Assembly (NCBI GenBank): GCA_964473465.1
Contig: CAYYPE010000006.1
Coordinates: 1 to 64,000, forward strand
DNA: 64,000 nt
DNA from: CALHRB01 sp964473465
Lineage (GTDB): Bacteria > Bacteroidota > Ignavibacteria > Kapaibacteriales > UBA2268
Reading direction: 5' to 3'
In this document: in pieces, positions 53,200 through 61,655 of the stretch
Layout of the letters: every line of letters begins with the position of its first letter
Numbering within the stretch: the first letter of the stretch is position 1
The notes under the pieces: model-generated
Told to the model about the DNA's origin: nothing
Seen by the model: the letters and a program-made list of their open reading frames with translations, nothing else
Database searches by the model: none
Program-made: the position numbers and the translations under genes

Positions 53200-54999
53200 C
53201 TACAAGGGTTTAAATGGCCAGATAATCGGAATAAGAATCAGTGAAATTATTAATATTATTAAATTCAAAGGACCTCCAACCCGAACAAAATCCATAAACT
53301 TATAATTTCCAACTCCATAGACAAGCATATTAGCCTGATGACTTATAGGAGTCAGAAACGATGTTGAAGCTGATATTGCAACAGCCATCATAAAAGGATG
53401 GGGTTGCAAACCAAAACCTTTCGATATAGCAAGGGCAATCGGAGCAATCAATAAAGCGGCAGCCGCATTGGACATTATTTGAGTGATTGCAGAAGTAAAG
53501 ATAAAAATGGTTCCCAACATTACAAGTGGTCCATATTCCCCTACAAGAGTAACAATGTTATTTGCAAGCCATTGAGCAGTCCCTGTGTGGTTATTATCCA
53601 TTGCAATACCTAAAGGCATCATACCAGCAATAAGGAATATGACTCTCCATTCCACATTATTGTAGATATCCTCGAGTTTTATGCATCCGGTTAGGGTCAT
53701 AATCAAAGCACCTAACATACCTGCTATGGAAATATGAAGAATACCCAGAGCTGCCGAAAGGATTGTTAAAATCATGATTATTAAAGCAAGTGGGGCTTTC
53801 TTCAGGTTTCTCTTTTCATGCTCCAAACGATTAACCACCGTAAAATTCGGACTGAGAGCAAGATTAGTTATAGCTTCTTTTTTCCCTTGAATCAAAAACA
53901 CATCACCTGCTTCGACGGGCATGTTTTGAAAACCCTCTACAACAGTTCGGATTCCACGTTTCAGGGCAAGAACAATAACTCCGTATAATTTATGAATGTC
54001 ATTCTCAACTATACTTCTTCCGATAAAATGACTATTATTTGAAATAACTACCTCGGAGAGTTCAATTTCTTCATCTGTTAAATCTTTATCGCTAAATTTC
54101 TTTGAGGATGTGATTTGAACATGTTTGTTATTCTTATTTTCAATTAATTTACTGATATTACCCTCAACAATCAGCCTGTCGTTTGGCAAAAGTAATATTT
54201 CGGGTTCAGGGTCAATTATTTCGGTATTACCATCAATATTTCTTTGTATTCTTAGAATTGTAATCCCAAGATCATCATGAATATTACAATTTTGTATTGT
54301 TTTATTGACATACTTTGAATTTTCGGGCAAAATGACTTCGCTCAAATAGTTGTTCAGGCGGAATTGTTTAGTAAGTTGATTTTCTTTTTCCCTTACCGGA
54401 ATAAGATGCCTTCCTATGAATATCATATAAAGAACACCTGAAATCAATATAATCAAACCAGTAGGAGCAAAGTCAAACATTTTGAAGCCGGAAAAACCGT
54501 TATCCTCCAATAAAGTTGAAATCAGAAGATTTGGAGGTGTTCCAATCAGAGTTACCAATCCACCGAGCAGTGAACCAAAGGATAAAGGTATTAAAAGTTT
54601 ATTAATGGGATATTTCAAATTTTCAGAGATTATAAAAAGAGTTGGAATAAGGATTGCAACAGCCCCAATATTATTCATAAAGGCTGACATCGTTCCTACG
54701 CTAATCATAACCATAAAAATTAACATAGTTGAACTTTTGCCCCCAAATTTTAAAATTAATTCGGCAACATAGTCTGCAACACCAGTCCTGACCAGACCGG
54801 AACTAAGGATAAACATTGCAATGACAGTTATAACAGCAGGATTGCTAAAGCCGGAGAAACCTTCATTAACGGTTACATAACCCAGAATCATCAAAGTTAG
54901 AGCAACAAAAATAGCCACAAAATCAGCCCGTATTATCTCGGAAGCAAAAAGAATCAATGCAGCTACGGTAATTCCGATGATAACATAATGCTCCATCAT
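53200..54999 (-). CDS. SLC13-family permease with two TrkA-C domains
   Basis: 599 residues. Membrane segments at both ends (residues 1-200 and 400-599) flank two cytoplasmic RCK_C/TrkA-C domains (about 215-290 and 300-375, with NDRLIVEGNISKLIE and GDVFLIQGKKEAITN). The membrane part has the divalent-anion permease pattern (NNIGAVAILIPT, LIGTPPNLLIS and, in the second half, MSNAAAALLIAP). Relatives transport sulfate, dicarboxylates or other anions; the substrate is unclear. Two adjacent ATGs begin it. No neighbour suggests a substrate. Confidence 0.9.
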   Translation of the reverse strand: MMEHYVIIGITVAALILFASEIIRADFVAIFVALTLMILGYVTVNEGFSGFSNPAVITVIAMFILSSGLVRTGVADYVAELILKFGGKSSTMLIFMVMISVGTMSAFMNNIGAVAILIPTLFIISENLKYPINKLLIPLSFGSLLGGLVTLIGTPPNLLISTLLEDNGFSGFKMFDFAPTGLIILISGVLYMIFIGRHLIPVREKENQLTKQFRLNNYLSEVILPENSKYVNKTIQNCNIHDDLGITILRIQRNIDGNTEIIDPEPEILLLPNDRLIVEGNISKLIENKNNKHVQITSSKKFSDKDLTDEEIELSEVVISNNSHFIGRSIVENDIHKLYGVIVLALKRGIRTVVEGFQNMPVEAGDVFLIQGKKEAITNLALSPNFTVVNRLEHEKRNLKKAPLALIIMILTILSAALGILHISIAGMLGALIMTLTGCIKLEDIYNNVEWRVIFLIAGMMPLGIAMDNNHTGTAQWLANNIVTLVGEYGPLVMLGTIFIFTSAITQIMSNAAAALLIAPIALAISKGFGLQPHPFMMAVAISASTSFLTPISHQANMLVYGVGNYKFMDFVRVGGPLNLIILIISLILIPIIWPFKPL

Positions 55000-55162
55000 A
55001 AGAAAAATATAATAATTATTTAAAAAGCTAATTTACAAAAATTAAATTTAAATAATAATTATTGATTTGTAAGATTTTATCAAACTAAAAAATATTATTT
55101 GATTACCTCAACAAATTAAAGTATAATCCGTTACTTTTCATTTTAAAATTGAAAAACAAGGA

Positions 55163-56953
55163 ATGAGCGAGAAACAAATACAGCAAGAAGCTGAATACAA
55201 AGAGATTGATTTTAAGTTATTAAAAAGACTTCTTGTTTTCTTGAAACCCTTCAGGAACTATGTTTTTCTATCTATCCTGTTGACACTTGGAACTTCTGCT
55301 CTTGGACCATTAAGACCGTATCTGACACATATTGCCATTGATAATTATATTTCCCCCGGCAACTGGGATGGATTGGTATGGATTGTAGGATTAATAGTGG
55401 GACTCATGTTTATTCATGGTGCATTACAATTCGGTCTGACATATTTAATGCAATGGGTGGGGCAGCGGGTTCTTTATGATATACGTGTCAAATTATTTAA
55501 TCATATCCAATCCCGAAAGGTTAAATTTTTTGATAATAATCCCGTTGGAAGGCTTGTTACAAGGGTTACGAACGATGTAGAAGTATTAAATGATTTATTC
55601 TCATCAGGTGTTGTAATGATTATAGCCGATTTACTGCTTATAATATGGATTATTATTTTCATGTTCTATACAGATTGGAGATTGACCCTTCTAACATTAT
55701 CATTCCTTCCTGTTCTTATTTTTATTACATCAATTTTCAGAAGGAAAGTAAGGGCTGTTTTCAGGGATATAAGGCTTAATGTTGCTTCGATGAACTCATT
55801 CCTGAATGAATTCATATCGGGCATTTTAACGATTAAGATTTTCACTAATGAACAAAAATTAAACAATGAATTTGAAGTTATTAATCAAAAAAATAAAAAT
55901 CTCTGGATCAAAACAATAAATTACTACTCTCTTTTCTTTCCCTTTGTTGAATTTATGAGTTCAGTGGCACTATGTATTGTTCTCTGGTACACTGCAAATA
56001 ATATATTGTCCTCGCAAATGACAGTTGGAATCCTCATAGCTTTTATTCAATATGCTGAAATGTTTTTCAGACCTATCAGGGACCTAACAGAAAAATATAC
56101 AACATTGCAAAGTGCTATGGCTTCTTCTGAAAGAATTTTCAGCCTTCTTGACAATCAGGATTCGCTTGACGACAGTTCCGAAGCCAAGAAATTTGAAGGA
56201 TTAAAGAAGAAGATTGAGTTCAAAAATGTATCATTCTCTTATGATGATACAAAATATGTTCTTAAGAATATCTCATTTGATATTAATAGAGGAGAAACTG
56301 TCGCAATAGTTGGTGCAACCGGTGCTGGTAAAACATCTTTGATTAATTTACTTTGCCGTTTTTACGAGTTTCAGAGAGGAGATATATTAATAGATGGGGT
56401 AAGCATCAGAGATATAGATCAGAAATCACTCCGAAGCAAGATTGCACTTGTTATGCAGGACGTTTTCCTTTTTTCGAGAGACATTGCTGAAAATATTTCC
56501 TTAGGAAAAGAAGAGATAACTTTGTATAAAATCGAGGAATCAGCCGGTGCTATTGGTGCAAAAGACTTTATTGAAGCACTTCCCGAAAAATATTCGACAG
56601 AAGTAATGGAAAGGGGGGTAACTCTTTCTGCTGGTCAAAGACAGTTAATTGCGTTTTCGAGAGCTTTTGCTGCCGATCCGGACATTTTGATTCTTGACGA
56701 AGCAACATCAAATATTGATACAAATACCGAAAAAATCATCGAAGAATCACTTTCAAAGCTTCTTCATAACCGAACATCAATAGTAATTGCCCATAGACTT
56801 TCGACCATAAAGCGGGCAGATAAGATAATACTTTTCCATCACGGTGAAATCAGGGAAATCGGCACTCACCACGAACTTCTCGAAATGAATGGCATTTATG
56901 CTAAACTCTATCAACTTCAGTTCAAAGAGCAAAACGGAATTATTGCGGCGTAA
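55163..56953 (+). CDS. ABC exporter, fused membrane and ATPase domains (MsbA-like)
   Basis: 596 residues: a six-helix type IV exporter domain (about 1-330) and an ATPase domain with Walker A GATGAGKTS (about residue 382), Q-loop ALVMQDVFLFS, signature LSAGQRQL, Walker B ILILDEATS (about residue 510) and an H-loop in IVIAHRLST. It works as a homodimer or heterodimer to export lipids, drugs or peptides; no partner half is adjacent. It ends 11 bases from the convergent topA stop. Confidence 0.93.
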   Translation: MSEKQIQQEAEYKEIDFKLLKRLLVFLKPFRNYVFLSILLTLGTSALGPLRPYLTHIAIDNYISPGNWDGLVWIVGLIVGLMFIHGALQFGLTYLMQWVGQRVLYDIRVKLFNHIQSRKVKFFDNNPVGRLVTRVTNDVEVLNDLFSSGVVMIIADLLLIIWIIIFMFYTDWRLTLLTLSFLPVLIFITSIFRRKVRAVFRDIRLNVASMNSFLNEFISGILTIKIFTNEQKLNNEFEVINQKNKNLWIKTINYYSLFFPFVEFMSSVALCIVLWYTANNILSSQMTVGILIAFIQYAEMFFRPIRDLTEKYTTLQSAMASSERIFSLLDNQDSLDDSSEAKKFEGLKKKIEFKNVSFSYDDTKYVLKNISFDINRGETVAIVGATGAGKTSLINLLCRFYEFQRGDILIDGVSIRDIDQKSLRSKIALVMQDVFLFSRDIAENISLGKEEITLYKIEESAGAIGAKDFIEALPEKYSTEVMERGVTLSAGQRQLIAFSRAFAADPDILILDEATSNIDTNTEKIIEESLSKLLHNRTSIVIAHRLSTIKRADKIILFHHGEIREIGTHHELLEMNGIYAKLYQLQFKEQNGIIAA

Positions 56954-56964
56954 GAATTTAAGCT

Positions 56965-59283
56965 TTACTTCCTTGCCTTCTTTGTTTTACTCTGATTTTC
57001 GGTAGCCTTCACTATCTCAATAACCTTATCATAGGTTATGTCGTTAAGATCGAAAGTCTTGGGTAAGCGATAGTTTTCGGATTTATAAGAAATGTAAGGT
57101 CCCCATCTTCCTTTGAGAATTTTTAATTCTGGGTCGTTCTCGAACAGTTTAATGGTTTTTTCTGAGTCTTTTTTTCTTTTTTCCAATATAATCTCGATGG
57201 CTCTATCCTGTTCAATTGTGAAAGGGTCGTCATCTTTTCCTAAGGAATAAAATGAGGAATCGTGCAGAATATAGGGACCGAATCTGCCTTTGGATACAAT
57301 TAATGGCTTATCTTCAAATATTCCAATCTCTCTTGGCAGCTTGAAAAGATCCAGAGCTTCTTCCAGAGAAATATTTTCAATCAGTTGATTTGGCTTTAAA
57401 CTTGCGAATTTCGGTTTCTTACCGTTATTACTTTCCCCAATCTGCACAACGGGACCATAACGGGCAAGCCTGACATAGACCTTCTCGCCGGATTTTGGGT
57501 CAACCCCAAGTTCTCTAACTGTAATGGTTTCTGATTTTTTCTTTTCGGTTGTTTTTTCCACATCATTATGAAAATCTTTGTAGAAAGCACCCAGCATTTT
57601 TTGCCATTGTTTTTTGCCAATAGCAATTTCGTCGAGCTCCTTTTCAATATTTGCAGTGAAGGAGTAATCAACAACTTCGGAGAAATGCTCGACAAGAAAA
57701 TCATTGACAATCATAGCTATACTTGTTGGGTATAGCTTGTTTTTTTCGGTTCCCGTTATAGATTTATTAGTGGTTAGAGTGATATTATTATTGCTCAGGA
57801 TGTATTCTTTGAAAAAACGTTCCTTTCCTTCTCTTGACTCCTTAATGATATACCCTCTCTTCTGTATGGTAGAGATAGTCGGAGCATAAGTTGAAGGTCT
57901 TCCTATACCAAGTTCCTCGAGTTTTTTGACAAGACTGGCTTCGGTGTATCTTGGAGGAGGATTGGTAAATTTTTCTGTAGCCTTCATTTCTTTCAATGGT
58001 AATTTCTGGCCTATATCAAGTTTGGGTATGAGGTTGCTTCCATTTTCTTCTTCTTCATCTTCGTCTTTGGATTCAATATAAACTCTGAGAAAGCCATCAA
58101 ATCTGATTGATTCCGCTGTTGCAATCAGATTCTGGGGGACAGTTGAGATTGAAATAGTGGCGATGGTTTTATCAATAAGAGCTTCAGACATTTGCGAAGC
58201 AATTGCTCTTTTCCAGATTAAGTTATAAAGTCTTTGTTCATTTCTACCCATACCAACATCCTGAACCGAAAAGTCGGTAGGTCTGATTGCTTCGTGGGCT
58301 TCTTGAGCAATTTCCGATTTAACCTGATACTGTCTCATCTTTAAGTATTCATCACCGAAAGATTTTGTAATTTCGGCGGCTGCTTTTTGGAGTGCTTCTT
58401 CGGATAAATTAGTTGAATCAGTTCGCATATAAGAAATTTTTCCTGCCTCGTATAATTTTTGGGCGACTGTCATAGTCTGAGTAACCGAAAATCCAAGCTT
58501 ACGGCTGGCTTCCTGCTGTAAAGTTGAAGTAGTAAAAGGAGCTGAAGGTTTTTGTTTTTCAGTTTTTACTTCAATATTAGAAAGGCTAAACTCAGCATTT
58601 TTACATTTTTCCAGAAAATCTTTTGCATCTGATTCATTCTCGAAATTTTTTGGCAGCTCGGCTTTTAATGTTTTTCCGTTTCCTAAATCGAAGAAAGCAG
58701 TAACTTTAAATGAAGATTTTGAATTGAAGCTGTCTATTTCTCTTTCCCGCTCAACAACAAGTCTGACAGCAGCAGATTGCACTCTTCCCGCTGATAATCC
58801 CTTTTTGATTTTTTTCCATAGCACTGGAGAGAGCTCAAAACCAACCAGTCTGTCCAGGATTCTGCGAGCTTGCTGGGCATTCACCAGATTTTCATCAATA
58901 TCTCTTGGATTCTGAATAGCCTGTTGTATAGCAGTTTTAGTGATTTCACGGAAAATTATTCTTTTTGTTGGTTTATTCCCAATATTAAGTGCTTCTTTTA
59001 AGTGCCATGCAATAGCTTCTCCTTCACGGTCAGCATCAGTTGCAAGCCAGATAATATCAGATTCTTTTGCTTTTTTTCTTAAATCATTAACAATATGTTT
59101 TTTATCAGGAGTAACTTCGTAATGGGGTTTAAAGTTATTTTTTATATCTATTGATTTATTATCTTTTGGTAAATCACGCACGTGTCCCATACTCGAAACC
59201 ACCTTGAAATCTATCCCAAGGTATCTTTCGATAGTTTTTGCCTTTGCAGGCGACTCCACGACTACTAAATTTTTATCTGACAT
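56965..59283 (-). CDS. topA: DNA topoisomerase I
   Basis: 772 residues. The Toprim domain has LVVVESPAKAKTIERYLG and the acidic TDADREGEAIAWH. The active-site Tyr is in GKISYMRTDST near residue 300. The C-terminal third has Toprim_C repeats (GRFGPYILHD and GRWGPYISYKS) without the Cys-rich zinc fingers of E. coli TopA, as is common in Bacteroidota. It relaxes negative supercoils. It is transcribed from the porX-tsaE-topA side. Confidence 0.96.
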   Translation of the reverse strand: MSDKNLVVVESPAKAKTIERYLGIDFKVVSSMGHVRDLPKDNKSIDIKNNFKPHYEVTPDKKHIVNDLRKKAKESDIIWLATDADREGEAIAWHLKEALNIGNKPTKRIIFREITKTAIQQAIQNPRDIDENLVNAQQARRILDRLVGFELSPVLWKKIKKGLSAGRVQSAAVRLVVEREREIDSFNSKSSFKVTAFFDLGNGKTLKAELPKNFENESDAKDFLEKCKNAEFSLSNIEVKTEKQKPSAPFTTSTLQQEASRKLGFSVTQTMTVAQKLYEAGKISYMRTDSTNLSEEALQKAAAEITKSFGDEYLKMRQYQVKSEIAQEAHEAIRPTDFSVQDVGMGRNEQRLYNLIWKRAIASQMSEALIDKTIATISISTVPQNLIATAESIRFDGFLRVYIESKDEDEEEENGSNLIPKLDIGQKLPLKEMKATEKFTNPPPRYTEASLVKKLEELGIGRPSTYAPTISTIQKRGYIIKESREGKERFFKEYILSNNNITLTTNKSITGTEKNKLYPTSIAMIVNDFLVEHFSEVVDYSFTANIEKELDEIAIGKKQWQKMLGAFYKDFHNDVEKTTEKKKSETITVRELGVDPKSGEKVYVRLARYGPVVQIGESNNGKKPKFASLKPNQLIENISLEEALDLFKLPREIGIFEDKPLIVSKGRFGPYILHDSSFYSLGKDDDPFTIEQDRAIEIILEKRKKDSEKTIKLFENDPELKILKGRWGPYISYKSENYRLPKTFDLNDITYDKVIEIVKATENQSKTKKARK

Positions 59284-59391
59284 TCAAACACAAAATTTTT
59301 TTTATTTAAAAAGACGAATAAGCAAAACGTCATAATAAAATAATTATTATTGAAGGTATTTTTAAGCAGGTCTATTTAATGGATTATGGAA

Positions 59392-59838
59392 CTATTTTTC
59401 CTCAATTTCAATTGTGCGGCGAGAGTCAGAATTTTCATCCTGATGGATTAAAACATTATATCTTTTGTCGGGCAACATACCATTGGCTTTGTCAGCCCAT
59501 TCAATAATCTTAATGCAGTCCTTAGATATAAGGCATTCATCTAATCCGATGTCCTGAAATTCTTTATCGCTTTTCAAACGGTAAAGGTCAATGTGATAAA
59601 TTGAGACAGGTTTATCAGATTTTTCTGAGCTATAATGGTTCATTATAGTAAAGGTTGGGCTTGTAACAATATCCTCAACGTTAAAATAATTGCATATACC
59701 TTTAACAAATTCAGTTTTGCCAGCTCCCAGATCGCCATAAATAGCGACAATATCTCCGTTCTTCAACCTTCTTGCGAATTGCTTACCGATTTCGAAAGTC
59801 TCTTTTTCGTTTGAAGATTCGAAAATTTCTTTGCTCAT
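59392..59838 (-). CDS. tsaE: tRNA threonylcarbamoyladenosine biosynthesis ATPase TsaE
   Basis: 148 residues. P-loop GDLGAGKTEF, then VTSPTFTIMNHY and IYHIDLYRL (HxDxYR), then IIEWADKA are the TsaE hallmarks. It is the ATPase of the t6A37 synthesis complex with TsaB and TsaD. The product feeds MtaB, encoded elsewhere in the window. It lies 47 bases after porX; porX-tsaE adjacency is common in Bacteroidota. Confidence 0.95.
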   Translation of the reverse strand: MSKEIFESSNEKETFEIGKQFARRLKNGDIVAIYGDLGAGKTEFVKGICNYFNVEDIVTSPTFTIMNHYSSEKSDKPVSIYHIDLYRLKSDKEFQDIGLDECLISKDCIKIIEWADKANGMLPDKRYNVLIHQDENSDSRRTIEIEEK

Positions 59839-59885
59839 TTCAAAGTTTTAAAAAATTAAAAAACAAAATTAATAAAAATATCTTG

Positions 59886-61457
59886 TTATCTTGGAACTAA
59901 TTCAATAATCGGAACTATCATTTCCTCCATCGAAACACCTCCATGCTGAAAGCTATCTCTATATTTACCAAGATAATGATGAAAATCAGTAGGATAAACA
60001 AAGTAGAAATCTTCCTTTGCAATGATATTATTTACTGTGATTCCAAGGCGTGGCAGTTTAAAGTCTGTCGGATCTTTCAATTGAATTGCGTGACGTGACT
60101 CTGCTTTAACATTCTTACCGAATTTGTAACGTAAATTCGTTGAGGTTTCCTTGTCTCCAATTACCTTGACACCTCTCATACATCTTATTGAACCATGGTC
60201 TGTGGTTAAAACTATTTTTACGTTCTTTATTGAAGAAATAGATTTAAGGATTCCGAACAGACTTGAATGCTGGAACCAAGATGACGTCAGGGAACGGTAA
60301 GCAGATTCATTTGGAGCTATTTCTTTCAGGATTGCAAAATCGGAACGGGAGTGGGCAATCATATCAACAGCATTTACAACAATCGAAGTTAAATGATTTC
60401 TTGCATACTTCATTATGTCGGATTCGATTTTTTTCCCAAAATCTGTATCATGAATTTTTATGTATTGCAAAGGAGTATGAAGAGACGCTCTTTTTCTTTT
60501 TAACTGCTCTTCGAGGAGTTCTTTTTCATAGGCGTTTAACTTATAATCTTCGGAGTTTAATTCATTAACCCACCATTGAGGATAATGCTTTTGTATTTCA
60601 ATCGGGAATAATCCTGCAAATATCGAATTTCGTGCATAAGGCGTTGCCGTAGGAAGAATTGCCGAATAAAAATCTTTCTTGAAATTGTAGAATGGGCGAA
60701 GATGTTCTTCCATTATCAACCACTGATCTAACCTCATACAATCAACAACTATGAAAAAAACAGGATTACCTGATTTTAGCTTTGGAACCAAATATTTTTC
60801 AACAATTTCTGGAGAAAATACGGGAGCCTCGGAGGTTTTTCGATGTATCCAGTTCTGATAATTGTCTTCTATAAATTTTGAAAAGACTGTGTTACATTCT
60901 CTCCACTGATTTTGAAGTGTTTCCTGAAAACCTAACTGAGGGTGTCTGTCGAGTTCGAGTGACCATATAACAAGTTTTTGATAAATTTCCTTCCAGTCAT
61001 CCCAGCTTAAATCATCATAAAGCAAAGAAGTTATTTGATTGAGACCTTGAATATAATCCTGAGTGATTTTTTCCTGAGAAATTCTTTCGGATTCAAGGAA
61101 TTTTTTACAAGCCGCAAGAATTTGAGCAGGATTGACAGGTTTAGTCAGATAGTCATCAATTTTTCTACCAATAGCATCTTCCATAACACTTTCGGCTTCG
61201 TTTTTAGTTACCATAACAACAGGAGTTGAAGGGTCAATTTCTTTAAGTATGGGCAAAGTTTCAAGCCCGCTTATGCCAACCATTGATTCATCAAGGAATG
61301 TCAGGTCATAATGTGTTTTCTTGACCATTTCGATGGCATCTTCGCCGTTTGTTGCGGTTTCAACATTATAACCCCTCTGTTCGAGCAGAATTATATGAGG
61401 TTTTAGTAATTCTATCTCGTCGTCAATCCATAGAATTCTACCTTTGTTTTGATTCAT
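59886..61457 (-). CDS. porX: PorX-type response regulator with PglZ phosphatase-like domain
   Basis: 523 residues. A receiver domain (D12, D13; phospho-acceptor about D56 in LTFLDESM; Lys in LTKPVN) is followed by a helical linker and a PglZ alkaline-phosphatase-like domain with VVDCMRLDQW, TATPYARNSIFAGLFP and TTDHGSIRC. This is the architecture of PorX, which with the kinase PorY and sigma factor SigP controls T9SS genes in Porphyromonas and relatives. PorY and SigP are not in the window. The gene is divergent from a T9SS cargo gene (198 bases between starts). Confidence 0.95.
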   Translation of the reverse strand: MNQNKGRILWIDDEIELLKPHIILLEQRGYNVETATNGEDAIEMVKKTHYDLTFLDESMVGISGLETLPILKEIDPSTPVVMVTKNEAESVMEDAIGRKIDDYLTKPVNPAQILAACKKFLESERISQEKITQDYIQGLNQITSLLYDDLSWDDWKEIYQKLVIWSLELDRHPQLGFQETLQNQWRECNTVFSKFIEDNYQNWIHRKTSEAPVFSPEIVEKYLVPKLKSGNPVFFIVVDCMRLDQWLIMEEHLRPFYNFKKDFYSAILPTATPYARNSIFAGLFPIEIQKHYPQWWVNELNSEDYKLNAYEKELLEEQLKRKRASLHTPLQYIKIHDTDFGKKIESDIMKYARNHLTSIVVNAVDMIAHSRSDFAILKEIAPNESAYRSLTSSWFQHSSLFGILKSISSIKNVKIVLTTDHGSIRCMRGVKVIGDKETSTNLRYKFGKNVKAESRHAIQLKDPTDFKLPRLGITVNNIIAKEDFYFVYPTDFHHYLGKYRDSFQHGGVSMEEMIVPIIELVPR

Positions 61458-61655
61458 TTTTCACTCCTGTTAATATTAAGAAAATAATGACGTTAATTCA
61501 AAATATGAATTATTTTAACTATTAGGTAGATATTCTTTACATTGACTGCTAAATTTAGAACAACAAATTAATAAAAGTATTAACACGATTATTATTGTTT
61601 TTGTTATTATTTTTATCGTTATTAATTTAAGTTGACTAAAAAAATAAAATGCAAT